From assembly GCA_013151025.1 (NCBI GenBank), contig JAADJC010000057.1:2530-66529 (forward strand): a stretch of DNA of 64,000 nucleotides. Direction: 5' to 3'. The notes beneath the pieces are model-generated. The model was not told the DNA's origin and did not search any database. It saw only the letters and a list, made by a program, of their open reading frames with translations. Positions 45,005 through 53,345 of the stretch are shown piece by piece; position 1 is the stretch's first letter; every line of letters begins with the position of its first letter. This DNA comes from Acidobacteriota bacterium. GTDB lineage: Bacteria; Acidobacteriota; Holophagae; Thermotomaculales; Thermotomaculaceae. Position numbers and translations under genes: made by a program.

Positions 45005-45208
45005 TGGGTGACAAAAGTCAGGGGGCATCTCGCCAAGTAAAAAGTGACAGATTTCGACATCCGCCAATTCATTTTGTATTTTGATTTTTCTGTTTTCTTT
45101 TTCCCACCTTTGCGTTCTTTGCGGCTTTGCGAGAGGCAATTCCTATCCTTTCCCTCCCTCCCAAGCTCGCACTCGCACTTGCCGCTTTACGGTAGCGGCG
45201 GCAACAGG
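44985..45208. repeat. Heptamer/hexamer repeat region
   Basis: GTGATGG/GTGATGA/GTAATGG seven-mers (44987-45012) overlap the end of the peptidase gene. Six-mers GCTCGC/ACTCGC/ACTTGC lie at 45163-45181, followed by the hairpin GCCGC...GCGGC (45181-45198). Confidence 0.6.
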
Positions 45209-45214
45209 TATAAT
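45186..45214 (+). promoter_or_regulatory. Promoter of queDE
   Basis: TTTACG (45186-45191), 17-base spacer, TATAAT (45209-45214). The ATG of queD is seven bases downstream without a Shine-Dalgarno. Confidence 0.6.
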
Positions 45215-45221
45215 GGTTGCG

Positions 45222-45593
45222 ATGTATAGTGTAAAGGTTGAAACTCGTTTTTCATCGTCCCACCATCTCACCGGATACGAGGGGGACTGTGCCAGACTCC
45301 ACGGCCACAACTGGCGTGTCGTAGTGGAAGTAGCAGGCAAAGAACTTAATAAAACCGGAATGCTGGTGGATTTCACCCGGTTAAAAGAAAAACTGGATGA
45401 AATTGCCTCAAAACTGGATCACATTGTCCTGAATGAACATCCCCACTTCCAGTCAACCGGCCTGAATCCAACTGCGGAAAACATCGCTGCATTCTTCTAT
45501 TCTCGCCTTCAAGGCAATTTCGGCACTAATCAGGTTCAACGGGTTGAGGTCTATGAAACCGACGATTATGTCGCTGCCTATGAACCGGACTGA
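45222..45593 (+). CDS. queD: 6-carboxy-5,6,7,8-tetrahydropterin synthase
   Basis: Zinc enzyme of queuosine/7-deazaguanine synthesis, 123 residues. FSSSHHLTGYEGDCARLHGHNWRVVVEV has the catalytic Cys and zinc histidines; MLVDFTRLK, LDHIVLNEHP, NPTAENIA and VYETDDYVAAYEP are typical. ATG at 45222 (or 45213) with no ribosome site; promoter position suggests a leaderless mRNA. Stop overlaps queE as TGATG. Confidence 0.93.
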   Translation: MYSVKVETRFSSSHHLTGYEGDCARLHGHNWRVVVEVAGKELNKTGMLVDFTRLKEKLDEIASKLDHIVLNEHPHFQSTGLNPTAENIAAFFYSRLQGNFGTNQVQRVEVYETDDYVAAYEPD

Positions 45594-46237
45594 TGAAAGT
45601 TAATGAGATCTTCACCACCATTGAAGGAGAAACATCACTAACCGGTATTCCCATGCTTTTTATTCGATTCACCGGCTGCCCGTTACGCTGCAGCTATTGC
45701 GACACCACCTACGCCTACGAAGACGGTACAGAAATGGCCATCTCAGAACTCCTGAAAATCATTAAGAGGCATGGGCTTCCGATTGTCCACCTCACCGGGG
45801 GAGAGCCCCTGGCGCAGGCAGAGCTCCCTGAACTGGTTGCCCGGATCCTGCAGAATCACAACGAGATTATAATTGAAACCGGTGGTTCAATGGATATTGA
45901 ACCTTTCATTAAAGAACACGTACGGATCATGCTGGATATCAAAACGCCGGGAAGCGGAATGGATCATCACAATCATCTGGAAAACATACCGCTGATGCGG
46001 GAGAAAACGGATGAATTCAAATTCACCCTCTGTAACCGGAAAAATTACAACTGGGCCGTTGATTTTATCTCCCGCCACCGGCTTATGGAAAAAAACTGTG
46101 TGATCAATTTTTCCCCGGTAATGCCGGGCCTTTCCCCGGCAGAACTGGCAGATTGGATTCTTAAAGACCGGCTTTCCGTCCGACTCAACTGTCAGCTTCA
46201 CCGCTTCATCTGGCCGGATCAAACGCGTGGGGTGTAA
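45593..46237 (+). CDS. queE: 7-carboxy-7-deazaguanine synthase
   Basis: Radical SAM enzyme converting carboxytetrahydropterin to CDG, 214 residues. The cluster motif is GCPLRCSYCDTTYAY (CX3CX2C, the canonical form). IFTTIEGETSLTGIPMLFIRF, HLTGGEPLAQ and DIKTPGSGM fit QueE. It is translationally coupled to queD; queC/queF are not in the window. Confidence 0.93.
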   Translation: MKVNEIFTTIEGETSLTGIPMLFIRFTGCPLRCSYCDTTYAYEDGTEMAISELLKIIKRHGLPIVHLTGGEPLAQAELPELVARILQNHNEIIIETGGSMDIEPFIKEHVRIMLDIKTPGSGMDHHNHLENIPLMREKTDEFKFTLCNRKNYNWAVDFISRHRLMEKNCVINFSPVMPGLSPAELADWILKDRLSVRLNCQLHRFIWPDQTRGV

Positions 46238-46325
46238 ACGGCGCTTCGCACCGAATGTTGAATGAAAGAAACAGAGGAGAACACAGAACACTTCTTTTGT
46301 CACTCCTCACCCGTCACGCTCCTAC
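46238..46325. repeat. Imperfect hairpin and short repeat
   Basis: CGGCGC-TTC-GCACCG (one mismatch; 46240-46254) directly followed by AATGTTGAATG, then TCACTCC/TCACCCG seven-mers near 46300-46317. Confidence 0.55.
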
Positions 46326-47084
46326 TTATTCATAGTTGAGGTAGGAAATAAGACCGGGATGGCGTTCTTCCAGATAAGCTGAGACAGAATCAGTAAAATA
46401 TTTGTGCCATTGTCCCGCGCGGGGATTCCGTATATGCCTGTGATTTTTGCCTCCTGACTTCACTGCGTATCGCCCGGCAAAAAAGAGGCCAAGTTGAATG
46501 ACTGTTTCTGACAGTCCATAGAATTCAAACATTTCACGAAACGCCTTCTTTTCGTGTCCGAGAATGTCTTCGTAGCGCAACACGTGAATTCGAGGATCAT
46601 GCGTCTGCCACTTCATCATGGAACCAAAATGATGCTTTCTGAACTGGATCTCTGCAATCAGACCCTCTTCAAGAGAAACCCTCATCAGATAATCCCTGTA
46701 GGATTCACCCGGCTTCAAGCCTGAGGGAACACACCCGTTCACTTCCCGCAGATTCTCATCTCTCGGGTCCGGTAACACGGTCCATTTTTCATTGCACCCA
46801 CAGTGATAGAAATAGCCGGACATGATCAAGTCCCTGGGGTCACGGATAAATCGTGTCATGCGAAAATCGCCCAATTTATTCAGATCCGGACAACAGTTAT
46901 TCAAGGAGAGCACACGGTAGCGCTTGAGATTGGCATAAAAGAGGTTCAAATTGCTCCTGAAATGCCTGTATCGACCACAACAACAAAACAATGAGCGGTT
47001 GAAAAGGGCACGCAGAACCCGCTTTGTGTAAACCGTCATACATTTATGGTACGAACAGTGCAGTAGAACGGGGCGCTTTGTCAT
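46326..47084 (-). CDS. Sulfotransferase-family protein
   Basis: 252 residues with PAPS-dependent sulfotransferase-like motifs: a P-loop-like VLLHCSYHKCMTVYTKRVL near the N-terminus and RFIRDPRDLIMSGYFYH for the 3'-phosphate site. FEFYGLSE and the C-terminal GQWHKYF also recall this fold. The acceptor is unknown; some relatives modify surface glycans. Cysteine-rich around residues 30-70 (CCCGR, NCCPD). The ATG at 47084 lies just after the flavin reductase stop, with GGGAGA upstream. Confidence 0.7.
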   Translation of the reverse strand: MTKRPVLLHCSYHKCMTVYTKRVLRALFNRSLFCCCGRYRHFRSNLNLFYANLKRYRVLSLNNCCPDLNKLGDFRMTRFIRDPRDLIMSGYFYHCGCNEKWTVLPDPRDENLREVNGCVPSGLKPGESYRDYLMRVSLEEGLIAEIQFRKHHFGSMMKWQTHDPRIHVLRYEDILGHEKKAFREMFEFYGLSETVIQLGLFFAGRYAVKSGGKNHRHIRNPRAGQWHKYFTDSVSAYLEERHPGLISYLNYE

Positions 47085-47088
47085 TTCA

Positions 47089-47604
47089 TCATCTCCCATC
47101 AAAACGCCAGCAGGATGTAATCTCCCCAATATAGATATTGTGATAGTCCTTCTTCGGGTAATTCTTCTCAATGGCTGAATCAAGGAAATGCTCGGGCTTC
47201 AACGTATCCTGATATAGTTTCCTGCAACTGATTGCAAGGCGTGCCTCCCGGAAACTTAAGCCACCTTCCGGCAGCGGCTCAGCGTGGAGCCCGACAATGG
47301 CAGCCTTGTCCTCGTTCCGGCCGGAAATTGTTCCGCAGATGGTGAGCACGTCTCTGTACTTTTCCTCAAAAAAAGAAAGGGTAAACAGTTCATTCTTTTT
47401 CACAAATTCATCCGTGTACCGAACCGGGCGGATGTAAACCGTGGCCACCGGTTTGTGCCAGAGTACCCCCATCCCGCCCCAGCTCGCTGTCATGGTGTTG
47501 TAATCGTCCTCGGTGCCTGCGGTAATCAGCATCCAGTCTTTCCCGATCAGCTTGAACACATTGTCTGCCAGCTCTTCGGGATTTATCGGTTTCCAGTCTT
47601 TCAT
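47089..47604 (-). CDS. Flavin reductase-like FMN-binding protein
   Basis: 171-residue split-barrel flavoprotein. MLITAGTEDDYNTMTASWGGMGVLWHKPVATVYIRPVRYT is the FMN-binding region, followed by FTLSFFEEKYRDVLTICGTISGRNEDK. Likely an NAD(P)H flavin reductase-type or FMN-dependent protein of unknown substrate. GGAGG lies just before the ATG at 47604. It is in operon with the sulfotransferase gene and divergent from the kinase. Confidence 0.87.
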   Translation of the reverse strand: MKDWKPINPEELADNVFKLIGKDWMLITAGTEDDYNTMTASWGGMGVLWHKPVATVYIRPVRYTDEFVKKNELFTLSFFEEKYRDVLTICGTISGRNEDKAAIVGLHAEPLPEGGLSFREARLAISCRKLYQDTLKPEHFLDSAIEKNYPKKDYHNIYIGEITSCWRFDGR

Positions 47605-47706
47605 ATTCTCCTCCCTGTTTTCCATATTTTAACAGACTTTGGCAATGACGGATATCCGGCATAAATCGCCTCCGCCGAACCTCCGGTTTTGTGCTATCAT
47701 ATCGGC

Positions 47707-48660
47707 ATGTTGCTGGACAGGAAAACACTGGGCAAATACCGGATCATGAAGCGGCTGGGAAGCGGAGGCTTCGGGTCTGTTTACCTGGCATCCGATACCT
47801 GGGTCAAACGTAAGGTCGCATTGAAAATTCCCCACGATCAGAATCAGGATCTGGAAAAAATGCTTCATGAGCCCCGGCTTCAGGCTTCCCTGTCCCATCC
47901 CAACATCGTTCAGATTTATTCTGTGGAAAAAAAAGAAGGCATCTTCTTCATCGTTTCCGAGTATATTTCCGGGCCATCACTGGATCGGCTGATCAGAGAC
48001 TCTGATGGCTTGAAATGGGAAAAAGCAATATCCATTATTTTTCAGGTATGTGACGCAGTGAAGTTCGCCCATGACCATCAGATTATCCACCGGGACATCC
48101 GACCGGCAAATGTGCTGCTGACGGAAGAAGGCCTGGTAAAAATGACCGATTTCGGCACTTCCCGCTACCTCAACCCTGAATCCATTGCCGTTACCCGGGT
48201 GGGCTGCCCGCCCTACATGGCACCAGAACATTTTGAAGGGAAAGCTGTCTTTCAATCTGACATTTACTCTATCGGCATGATGTTTTACGAAATGATGATG
48301 GGAAAACTCCCTTTTGAAAGTTTCAATCCCTTGAAAATCGAGAAAGAAGTCAAAGAAAGACTGTTCACCGCCATCCACGAAAAAGTGGACAACCTGACAT
48401 CGGGCCAATCCGCAGTTATCATGAAGGCACTGGCTAAAAACTACAATGAACGATACAAAGACGCTTCTGAACTCAAGAAAGCCATTATTGAACTCCAGAC
48501 TTCCAATACACCACCGGAAATACCAAGGGGAGAAATTCCCCAGCCATCCAACCGGAAAACCCCGGATAGAACACCATCCAAGAAAGTCTGCTTCAACTGT
48601 GGAAAACTGCTGTCTCCCCGGGCAAAGGTCTGCCCCTATTGCTACCAGGAACAGGATTGA
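47707..48660 (+). CDS. Hanks-type Ser/Thr kinase with C-terminal zinc ribbon
   Basis: 317 residues. Kinase domain 10-270 is complete: GSGGFG loop, VALK (Lys40), HRD (128-130) in IIHRDIRPANVLL, DFG (148-150), APE in YMAPEHF. Then a Pro-rich linker and a zinc ribbon CFNCGKLLSPRAKVCPYC at the C-terminus; no membrane helix or PASTA repeat. ATG at 47707 lies six bases after TGcTATCAT and has no Shine-Dalgarno. It is upstream of the pseudopilin genes; a regulatory link is possible but unproven. Confidence 0.92.
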   Translation: MLLDRKTLGKYRIMKRLGSGGFGSVYLASDTWVKRKVALKIPHDQNQDLEKMLHEPRLQASLSHPNIVQIYSVEKKEGIFFIVSEYISGPSLDRLIRDSDGLKWEKAISIIFQVCDAVKFAHDHQIIHRDIRPANVLLTEEGLVKMTDFGTSRYLNPESIAVTRVGCPPYMAPEHFEGKAVFQSDIYSIGMMFYEMMMGKLPFESFNPLKIEKEVKERLFTAIHEKVDNLTSGQSAVIMKALAKNYNERYKDASELKKAIIELQTSNTPPEIPRGEIPQPSNRKTPDRTPSKKVCFNCGKLLSPRAKVCPYCYQEQD

Positions 48661-48846
48661 GCCAGATAAGTTTGAGTAAATTAAAAAGTATTCTGTCTGA
48701 TCGGAAAGGGACAGAGAATTGGCCATTGACAGTCCATAGCCAATTCTCTGATTTATCCGTCATTCAACACTTAATACTCAAATTTAACACTCGGCGCCCT
48801 ACGCCGCAGGCACTTTCACTTGCACTGATGCTCTTGCGGCGGTAGA
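48661..48846. repeat. Intergenic repeat region before pseudopilins
   Basis: TTCTGTCTGATCGGAAAGGGACAG-like block (48683-48712), related to 40592-40640. Degenerate seven-mers ATTCAAC, ACTTAAT, ACTCAAA, TTTAACA (48762-48790), CGGCG...CGCCG hairpin (48791-48806), and ACTTTC/ACTTGC hexamers (48810-48826). Confidence 0.6.
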
Positions 48847-49356
48847 ATGAAATCAATGAAAGTAATAACACTGGTCGGAGGGAACAAATCGAAGGAAAGC
48901 GTGCAGGGATTTACCCTCATTGAACTTGTAATGGTAATTGTGATTATTGGCATTGTTGCCATTGTCACCACTCCAAAACTACTGTCTGTTTCCGATACCC
49001 GGGTGCGAAAAGACTCAAAAATGCTGCTCAATTACCTGACCATGGCACAGGAACTCGCCATGTCCAGAAGTGAATCCTACGGTGTATGCCTGGATACCGC
49101 TAACAGCCTTTATACAGTTAATAAGACAGATTGCGCGAATACAGCCAACATAATCACGTCTCAGGAAGATCGAGTCAGCCCCCTCAGGGTGAACTATGAC
49201 TCTACATTCGCGATTGTACCTTCCGGTACCACTTCTATTTTCTTTGACTATCTGGGAAGACCTACGCCCAATGGAGTGACGTTGACTTTTTCTTCCGGCA
49301 GCCTGTCCATGACCATCAAAGTCGAACCGAATACAGGATATGCCCATGAATTATAG
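48847..49356 (+). CDS. MshC-like pseudopilin
   Basis: 169-residue type IV pilin-like protein. The prepilin cleavage site is QG/FTLIELVMVIVIIG after a 21-residue leader, with the conserved Glu5. The C-terminal globular part has one cysteine pair (VCLDTANSLYTVNKTDC). Gene order with the next three fits mshC-mshD-mshO-mshP of MSHA pili. Overlaps the next gene by 17 bases. Confidence 0.8.
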   Translation: MKSMKVITLVGGNKSKESVQGFTLIELVMVIVIIGIVAIVTTPKLLSVSDTRVRKDSKMLLNYLTMAQELAMSRSESYGVCLDTANSLYTVNKTDCANTANIITSQEDRVSPLRVNYDSTFAIVPSGTTSIFFDYLGRPTPNGVTLTFSSGSLSMTIKVEPNTGYAHEL

Positions 49357-49903
49357 AAAACTGTCTCCGGCCGTAACACCCGTTCCTTCCCGAAATCAAG
49401 GATTCACGTTGATTGAAACTGTAATCTCAATCGTGGTCATCGGAATCGCCCTGACTGGAATTATCAGTGTAATTCTTAACAACATTCAGGAGGGTGCCCG
49501 CCCTTTTCTGGAAGCCAGGGGAGTGGAATTAGGCCAGGCCATGATGAATGAAATTCTCCTGAAGCGGTGGGACGAAGACACTCCGCTGGGAGGCGGAAGA
49601 ATACCTATCGCCCAGGCAAACATTGGCACCGAAGCAGGGGAAAACAGCCGAAGCGATTTTGATGACGTGGATGATTACAACGGCTACGCGGACGGGGTGT
49701 CTGGAGAACCCCTGAAAAATGAACTGGGAACCGACATTTCGGCTGATTTCACAGGGTATTCCCGTTCTGTGGCCGTGGATTTTTATAAACCGGCCGGTGC
49801 TCCGGCCAGCCTGGACACGAAAAATTATAAACGAATCCGGGTAACCGTGACCGCGCCAACGGGGGAAAGTTTTGTTTTTACAGCAATCAAAACCAACTTC
49901 TAA
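49340..49903 (+). CDS. MshD-like pseudopilin
   Basis: 187 residues; prepilin site QG/FTLIETVISIVVIGIALTG, then an acidic globular region (SRSDFDDVDDYNGYADG) that matches the minor-pilin MshD type. It overlaps both neighbours, so the four genes are one operon. No major pilin, PilD, PilQ or ATPase gene is in the window. Confidence 0.8.
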   Translation: MPMNYRKLSPAVTPVPSRNQGFTLIETVISIVVIGIALTGIISVILNNIQEGARPFLEARGVELGQAMMNEILLKRWDEDTPLGGGRIPIAQANIGTEAGENSRSDFDDVDDYNGYADGVSGEPLKNELGTDISADFTGYSRSVAVDFYKPAGAPASLDTKNYKRIRVTVTAPTGESFVFTAIKTNF

Positions 49904-50642
49904 AAACGGCTTCACGCTTATTGAACTGGTGATTTCCATCGTGCTGGTTGGGATTATCGCCGGCATCCTGGCACCAATAATTTTCTATGGAGCAGAAGGA
50001 TTCAGGCAGCAGGTCGCGCGAAAAGAATTGGTGTCCCAGGCAAGGTTGGCACTTGAGAGAATGTCCCGTGAAATGCGGGAATCTGTGCCTAATTCGGTAC
50101 GGGTTTCCACTACCAATGCGGCAAATGACACAATCGAATTCGGCCGTGCTGTGTTTTTTTCTCACTACAACAGCATTACCGGTGGATCTGCCCCCTACAC
50201 GCTGAATGATGACACTGGTCTTGCTCCGCCATCTACTTCATTCATTGCCATTTACAATGTTTCGCCGGATGACTTTTATGCCTACCCTGCTTCTCCTTCC
50301 ACCTTTCAGGTTGCAGGGGTCGCCGGGAACCAGGTAAGCATAAATTCCGCGTCCAAGCCCCATTCCTCTACCAAACGCTACCAGATGTGCACCGGCGCGG
50401 TTACGTATTCCAGAAACACGTCCGGTGAATTGATCCGGTACTCCGGATATGATCCGGGCCAGGTCCACGGTACCAGTGCCACTGATCAGGATATTCTCAT
50501 TGACCATGTATCCTCAATCCAGTTCCAATACACAGCGGGAACACTTTCAAATACCGCACTCCTATCCATTCTGCTGCAAGTCAGCGCCGGTGGTGAAAGC
50601 ATGAATTTTCATCAGGAGGTACACATCCGAAATGTGCCATAA
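49872..50642 (+). CDS. MshO-like pseudopilin
   Basis: 256 residues; NG/FTLIELVISIVLVGIIAGILAP is the prepilin segment. ARLALERMSREMRESVPNSVRV is the characteristic PulJ/MshO stretch. The globular part is Ser/Thr-rich. Overlaps the upstream gene by 32 bases and the next by 11. Confidence 0.82.
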   Translation: MFLQQSKPTSKNGFTLIELVISIVLVGIIAGILAPIIFYGAEGFRQQVARKELVSQARLALERMSREMRESVPNSVRVSTTNAANDTIEFGRAVFFSHYNSITGGSAPYTLNDDTGLAPPSTSFIAIYNVSPDDFYAYPASPSTFQVAGVAGNQVSINSASKPHSSTKRYQMCTGAVTYSRNTSGELIRYSGYDPGQVHGTSATDQDILIDHVSSIQFQYTAGTLSNTALLSILLQVSAGGESMNFHQEVHIRNVP

Positions 50643-51000
50643 ACATGAACGGGGCGTGTCCCTGATTGCCGCCATCTTTGTTGTCATTTTTCTTGCCTTC
50701 ATGGGGATCATTCTGGCTACCTACACCATCTCATCGGCTGAGGAGGCGGGAAACGAGTACCTTTCTACCCAGGCACTGTTCTATGCGGACACCGGCATCT
50801 ATAATGCGCTGACTGACATCACAGACGACGGCATTCTGGATGTCACCTCGTATTCTTTTTCCAATCCCACCGGAACCGCAACAATAACTGTGGTAAGCCA
50901 CGTTGGCGCCATCTGGGTCATTGACTGCACTGCCATCTGCGGAAATACTGCAAAGGAAAAGTATGGCCGCCGAACCGTTCAGGTCACCTTCAAGAACTGA
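50632..51000 (+). CDS. MshP-like minor pilin / PilX-type protein
   Basis: 122 residues; RGVSLIAAIFVVIFLAFMGIILATYTISS lacks the Glu5 of true pilins, as in PilX/GspK/MshP proteins. QALFYADTGIYNAL follows as in MshP. Cysteines CTAIC near the end may form a disulfide. Last gene of the pseudopilin operon. Confidence 0.78.
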   Translation: MCHKHERGVSLIAAIFVVIFLAFMGIILATYTISSAEEAGNEYLSTQALFYADTGIYNALTDITDDGILDVTSYSFSNPTGTATITVVSHVGAIWVIDCTAICGNTAKEKYGRRTVQVTFKN

Positions 51001-51213
51001 TTTAGGAAGAAAAGGCAAGTTTGAGTTTGAGTTTAAGTCAAGATAAGATATAGAAAAGACAGGAAGAAACTCGGACTTTACCCCTCTGTAACCTCTCCCC
51101 CTCTGTTTCCCTTCTCACTCCCTGTCCGTACTCAGACTCAGACTCAGACTCAAACTTATACTTATACTCAAACTCAGGCTTATCCCTACTTGTCTCATGC
51201 GGAAGGTTTGCGG
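51001..51213. repeat. Hexamer arrays before MFS gene
   Basis: TTTGAG/TTTGAG/TTTAAG units at about 51018-51036. An extended complementary array (ACTCAG, ACTCAG, ACTCAG, ACTCAA, ACTTAT, ACTTAT, ACTCAA, ACTCAG, GCTTAT) lies at 51129-51183. The two could pair as arms of a long imperfect hairpin. A relative (TTTGAG/CCTGAG/TTTAAG/TTTGAG) is at 38600-38625. Confidence 0.7.
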
Positions 51214-51219
51214 TACAAT
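51190..51219 (+). promoter_or_regulatory. Promoter of MFS transporter gene
   Basis: TTGTCT (51190-51195) and TACAAT (51214-51219), spacer 18, 37 bases before the ATG. Confidence 0.45.
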
Positions 51220-51256
51220 GCTGAGAGGTTGAAAATTCGAAAGTAAGGAAGGAACT

Positions 51257-52879
51257 ATGGCAGACCAGACGACTGAAACAGAATCATTGGGCAAGGTCAT
51301 CACAGATGCCCTGAAAGAACTGAAACAAACAGCCATTGCATTTGTAAAAGCACCCAAAGCATTGTGGGGAGTAAATATCCCCTACGTACTGGAGGGACTG
51401 GTTTATTTTGGCATTCTAACTATTCTGGGTAAATACTGCTCTGAAAATGTTCAATTAAGCGATCTCTATTCCGGCTGGGTCTATTCCGGCGTTACCGGCG
51501 GCATTACCCTTGCCATGCTCTTTCTGGGCGGAGTTTCCGACAAAATCGGGGTTCGAAAAGCACTGATTCTGTCCTTTGTCCTGTTTGTCACCGGCAGGAC
51601 CACAATCGCATTATCCGGCACCCTTCCACTGGGCCATGGCGTCGGTTCTCCTATGTTTTTTACCCTTATTGCCGGACTCTTTATCATGGTTGTAGCCTAT
51701 GGGCTGTACCAGCCCGCCGCCTACGCCGGTGTAAAACGTTACACCAACCCCCAGACAGCAGCCATGGGATATGCCGTTGTATATGGACTCATGAACCTGG
51801 GCGCTTTCTTTTCCGGTTTCATTTCTCCCCTGACCCGCCATCACTTCAAAAGTGCTTTCCCTCCCAATGGTCTGAGCGCGGTATTCTGGGTGTATGCCGC
51901 CATCTCCTTGTTTGGCCTCATATTCACCGTCATAGTACTGACGAAAAAAACGGACGAAAAGGCTGTCAGTCAGATCGCAGGTGAAACAGAAAACCAGACG
52001 AAGGAAAACGGAAAAGAATCCTCAACGGAAAAGTCTAAAACCGAAAATATCCCGAAAGTTCACATTAATAATTCTCTATTGGCACTTTTTTCTGCCCTTT
52101 CATCCATTGCGCTGGTTGTGGGAATCATGATCCACAACGGTGAAATCGCAATTTCTTCCACCACCCTGTACCGGGGACTGCCTTATGAAGAATGGGCCGC
52201 ATACGCCGCCACCCTGGTTTTTGTCATTTTAACGACAATCAACTACCTGATCCACCGCCCGGATCATCCCTTCCGGGACATGCGGTTCACGTTCTTTATC
52301 TTTATCCTTATCCCGGTTCAAACTCTCTTCGCCCACAACTGGCTGACATTGCCCTATTACCTGGATCGGGCCTTCAAAGGCAGCATGGTCAGCCATTACT
52401 TTGAATTTTTCTCCAATCTGAACCCCATCCTGATTTTCTTCCTGGCACCTCTGGTAGCCGGGCTTACGGCAAAGGCCAACGTATACAAAATGATGATTTA
52501 CGGCACTTTTGTCATGGCCATTCCCACTTTCCTCCTTTCCCTGGGGCCCAGTGTGCCGCTCTTTTTAACCTATATTTTGTTTATGTCCATCGGCGAGGCC
52601 ATGTGGCAACCACGGTTCCTTCAGTGGATCGCGGAAATTGCGCCGAAAGGGAAAGTGGGAATTTACATGGGTATCGGCCAATTCCCCTGGTTTTTGACCA
52701 AAATGATCACCGGTTTTTATTCCGGTTATTTCGTAGCAAAATATCTCCCGAAAACCGGTATCCCCCATAGCGGCCGAATGTGGTTCATTTACGGTTGCAT
52801 TGCTATGGTCTCCCCTTTCGCATTGATTCTGGCCAAACGCTGGATGCAGAAAGGGATGAAACAAAAAGCAGAAGCGTGA
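51257..52879 (+). CDS. MFS transporter (POT-like)
   Basis: 540-residue inner-membrane carrier with about 12 membrane helices. GGVSDKIGVRKALILS is the MFS loop-2 motif; the pattern VLEGLVYFGILTIL...LSDLYSGWVYSGVTGG resembles the proton-dependent oligopeptide group. A long charged cytoplasmic loop (about residues 235-275) separates the halves. The substrate is unknown. A terminator follows directly. Confidence 0.85.
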   Translation: MADQTTETESLGKVITDALKELKQTAIAFVKAPKALWGVNIPYVLEGLVYFGILTILGKYCSENVQLSDLYSGWVYSGVTGGITLAMLFLGGVSDKIGVRKALILSFVLFVTGRTTIALSGTLPLGHGVGSPMFFTLIAGLFIMVVAYGLYQPAAYAGVKRYTNPQTAAMGYAVVYGLMNLGAFFSGFISPLTRHHFKSAFPPNGLSAVFWVYAAISLFGLIFTVIVLTKKTDEKAVSQIAGETENQTKENGKESSTEKSKTENIPKVHINNSLLALFSALSSIALVVGIMIHNGEIAISSTTLYRGLPYEEWAAYAATLVFVILTTINYLIHRPDHPFRDMRFTFFIFILIPVQTLFAHNWLTLPYYLDRAFKGSMVSHYFEFFSNLNPILIFFLAPLVAGLTAKANVYKMMIYGTFVMAIPTFLLSLGPSVPLFLTYILFMSIGEAMWQPRFLQWIAEIAPKGKVGIYMGIGQFPWFLTKMITGFYSGYFVAKYLPKTGIPHSGRMWFIYGCIAMVSPFALILAKRWMQKGMKQKAEA

Positions 52880-52886
52880 ATCCTGT

Positions 52887-52914
52887 AAAGAGGGGCACAT
52901 GCCCCTCTTTTTTT
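52887..52914 (+). terminator. Rho-independent terminator
   Basis: AAAGAGGGGC-ACAT-GCCCCTCTTT followed by four more T residues, eight bases after the MFS stop. Confidence 0.9.
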
Positions 52915-52941
52915 GCATTTTTCGACTGGATGTTTTATATT
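52913..52941 (+). promoter_or_regulatory. Promoter of PilZ gene
   Basis: TTGCAT (52913-52918), 17-base spacer, TATATT (52936-52941), starting inside the terminator T-run. Confidence 0.45.
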
Positions 52942-52964
52942 GAATGTAGAAAAAGGAGGCATAC

Positions 52965-53249
52965 ATGGATGAGGAAAAACGCCAACATCGACGGAAACTC
53001 ATTTCCAGACTAGTCGGTATAGACAAAGGAAATGGTGAAATCAATTTTGGTATGACAGGCAATATTTCCAAAGGCGGAATGTTGATGAAAAGTCCATACC
53101 CTGTTGAAACCCGCCACCAGTTCACCTTTTTCCTGGGGATGGGGGACAATGTAGTTTCCGTTTCAGGTAAGGCCGTAGGCTGTAAACGAGTAAACGGCCT
53201 TTATAATGTTCATGTGGCGTTCATTTCCGATTTTCCGGAAGAACTGTGA
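52965..53249 (+). CDS. PilZ-domain c-di-GMP receptor
   Basis: 94 residues, a single PilZ domain. RQHRR (6-10) supplies the RxxxR motif and GNISKGGM (32-39) the [D/N]xSxxG motif, so c-di-GMP binding is expected. AAGGAGG precedes the ATG. It may read the c-di-GMP made and degraded by the proteins at 22-26 kb; its nearness to the pseudopilin operon hints at surface appendage control. Confidence 0.88.
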   Translation: MDEEKRQHRRKLISRLVGIDKGNGEINFGMTGNISKGGMLMKSPYPVETRHQFTFFLGMGDNVVSVSGKAVGCKRVNGLYNVHVAFISDFPEEL

Positions 53250-53345
53250 CCATATCCACATATTGCCTTTCGTAACCTAAGAATTGAAACCGATATAAAC
53301 AGACCCTGTGGATTCAGAATCAAGCGAAAAAACGGCAGGAAACAA

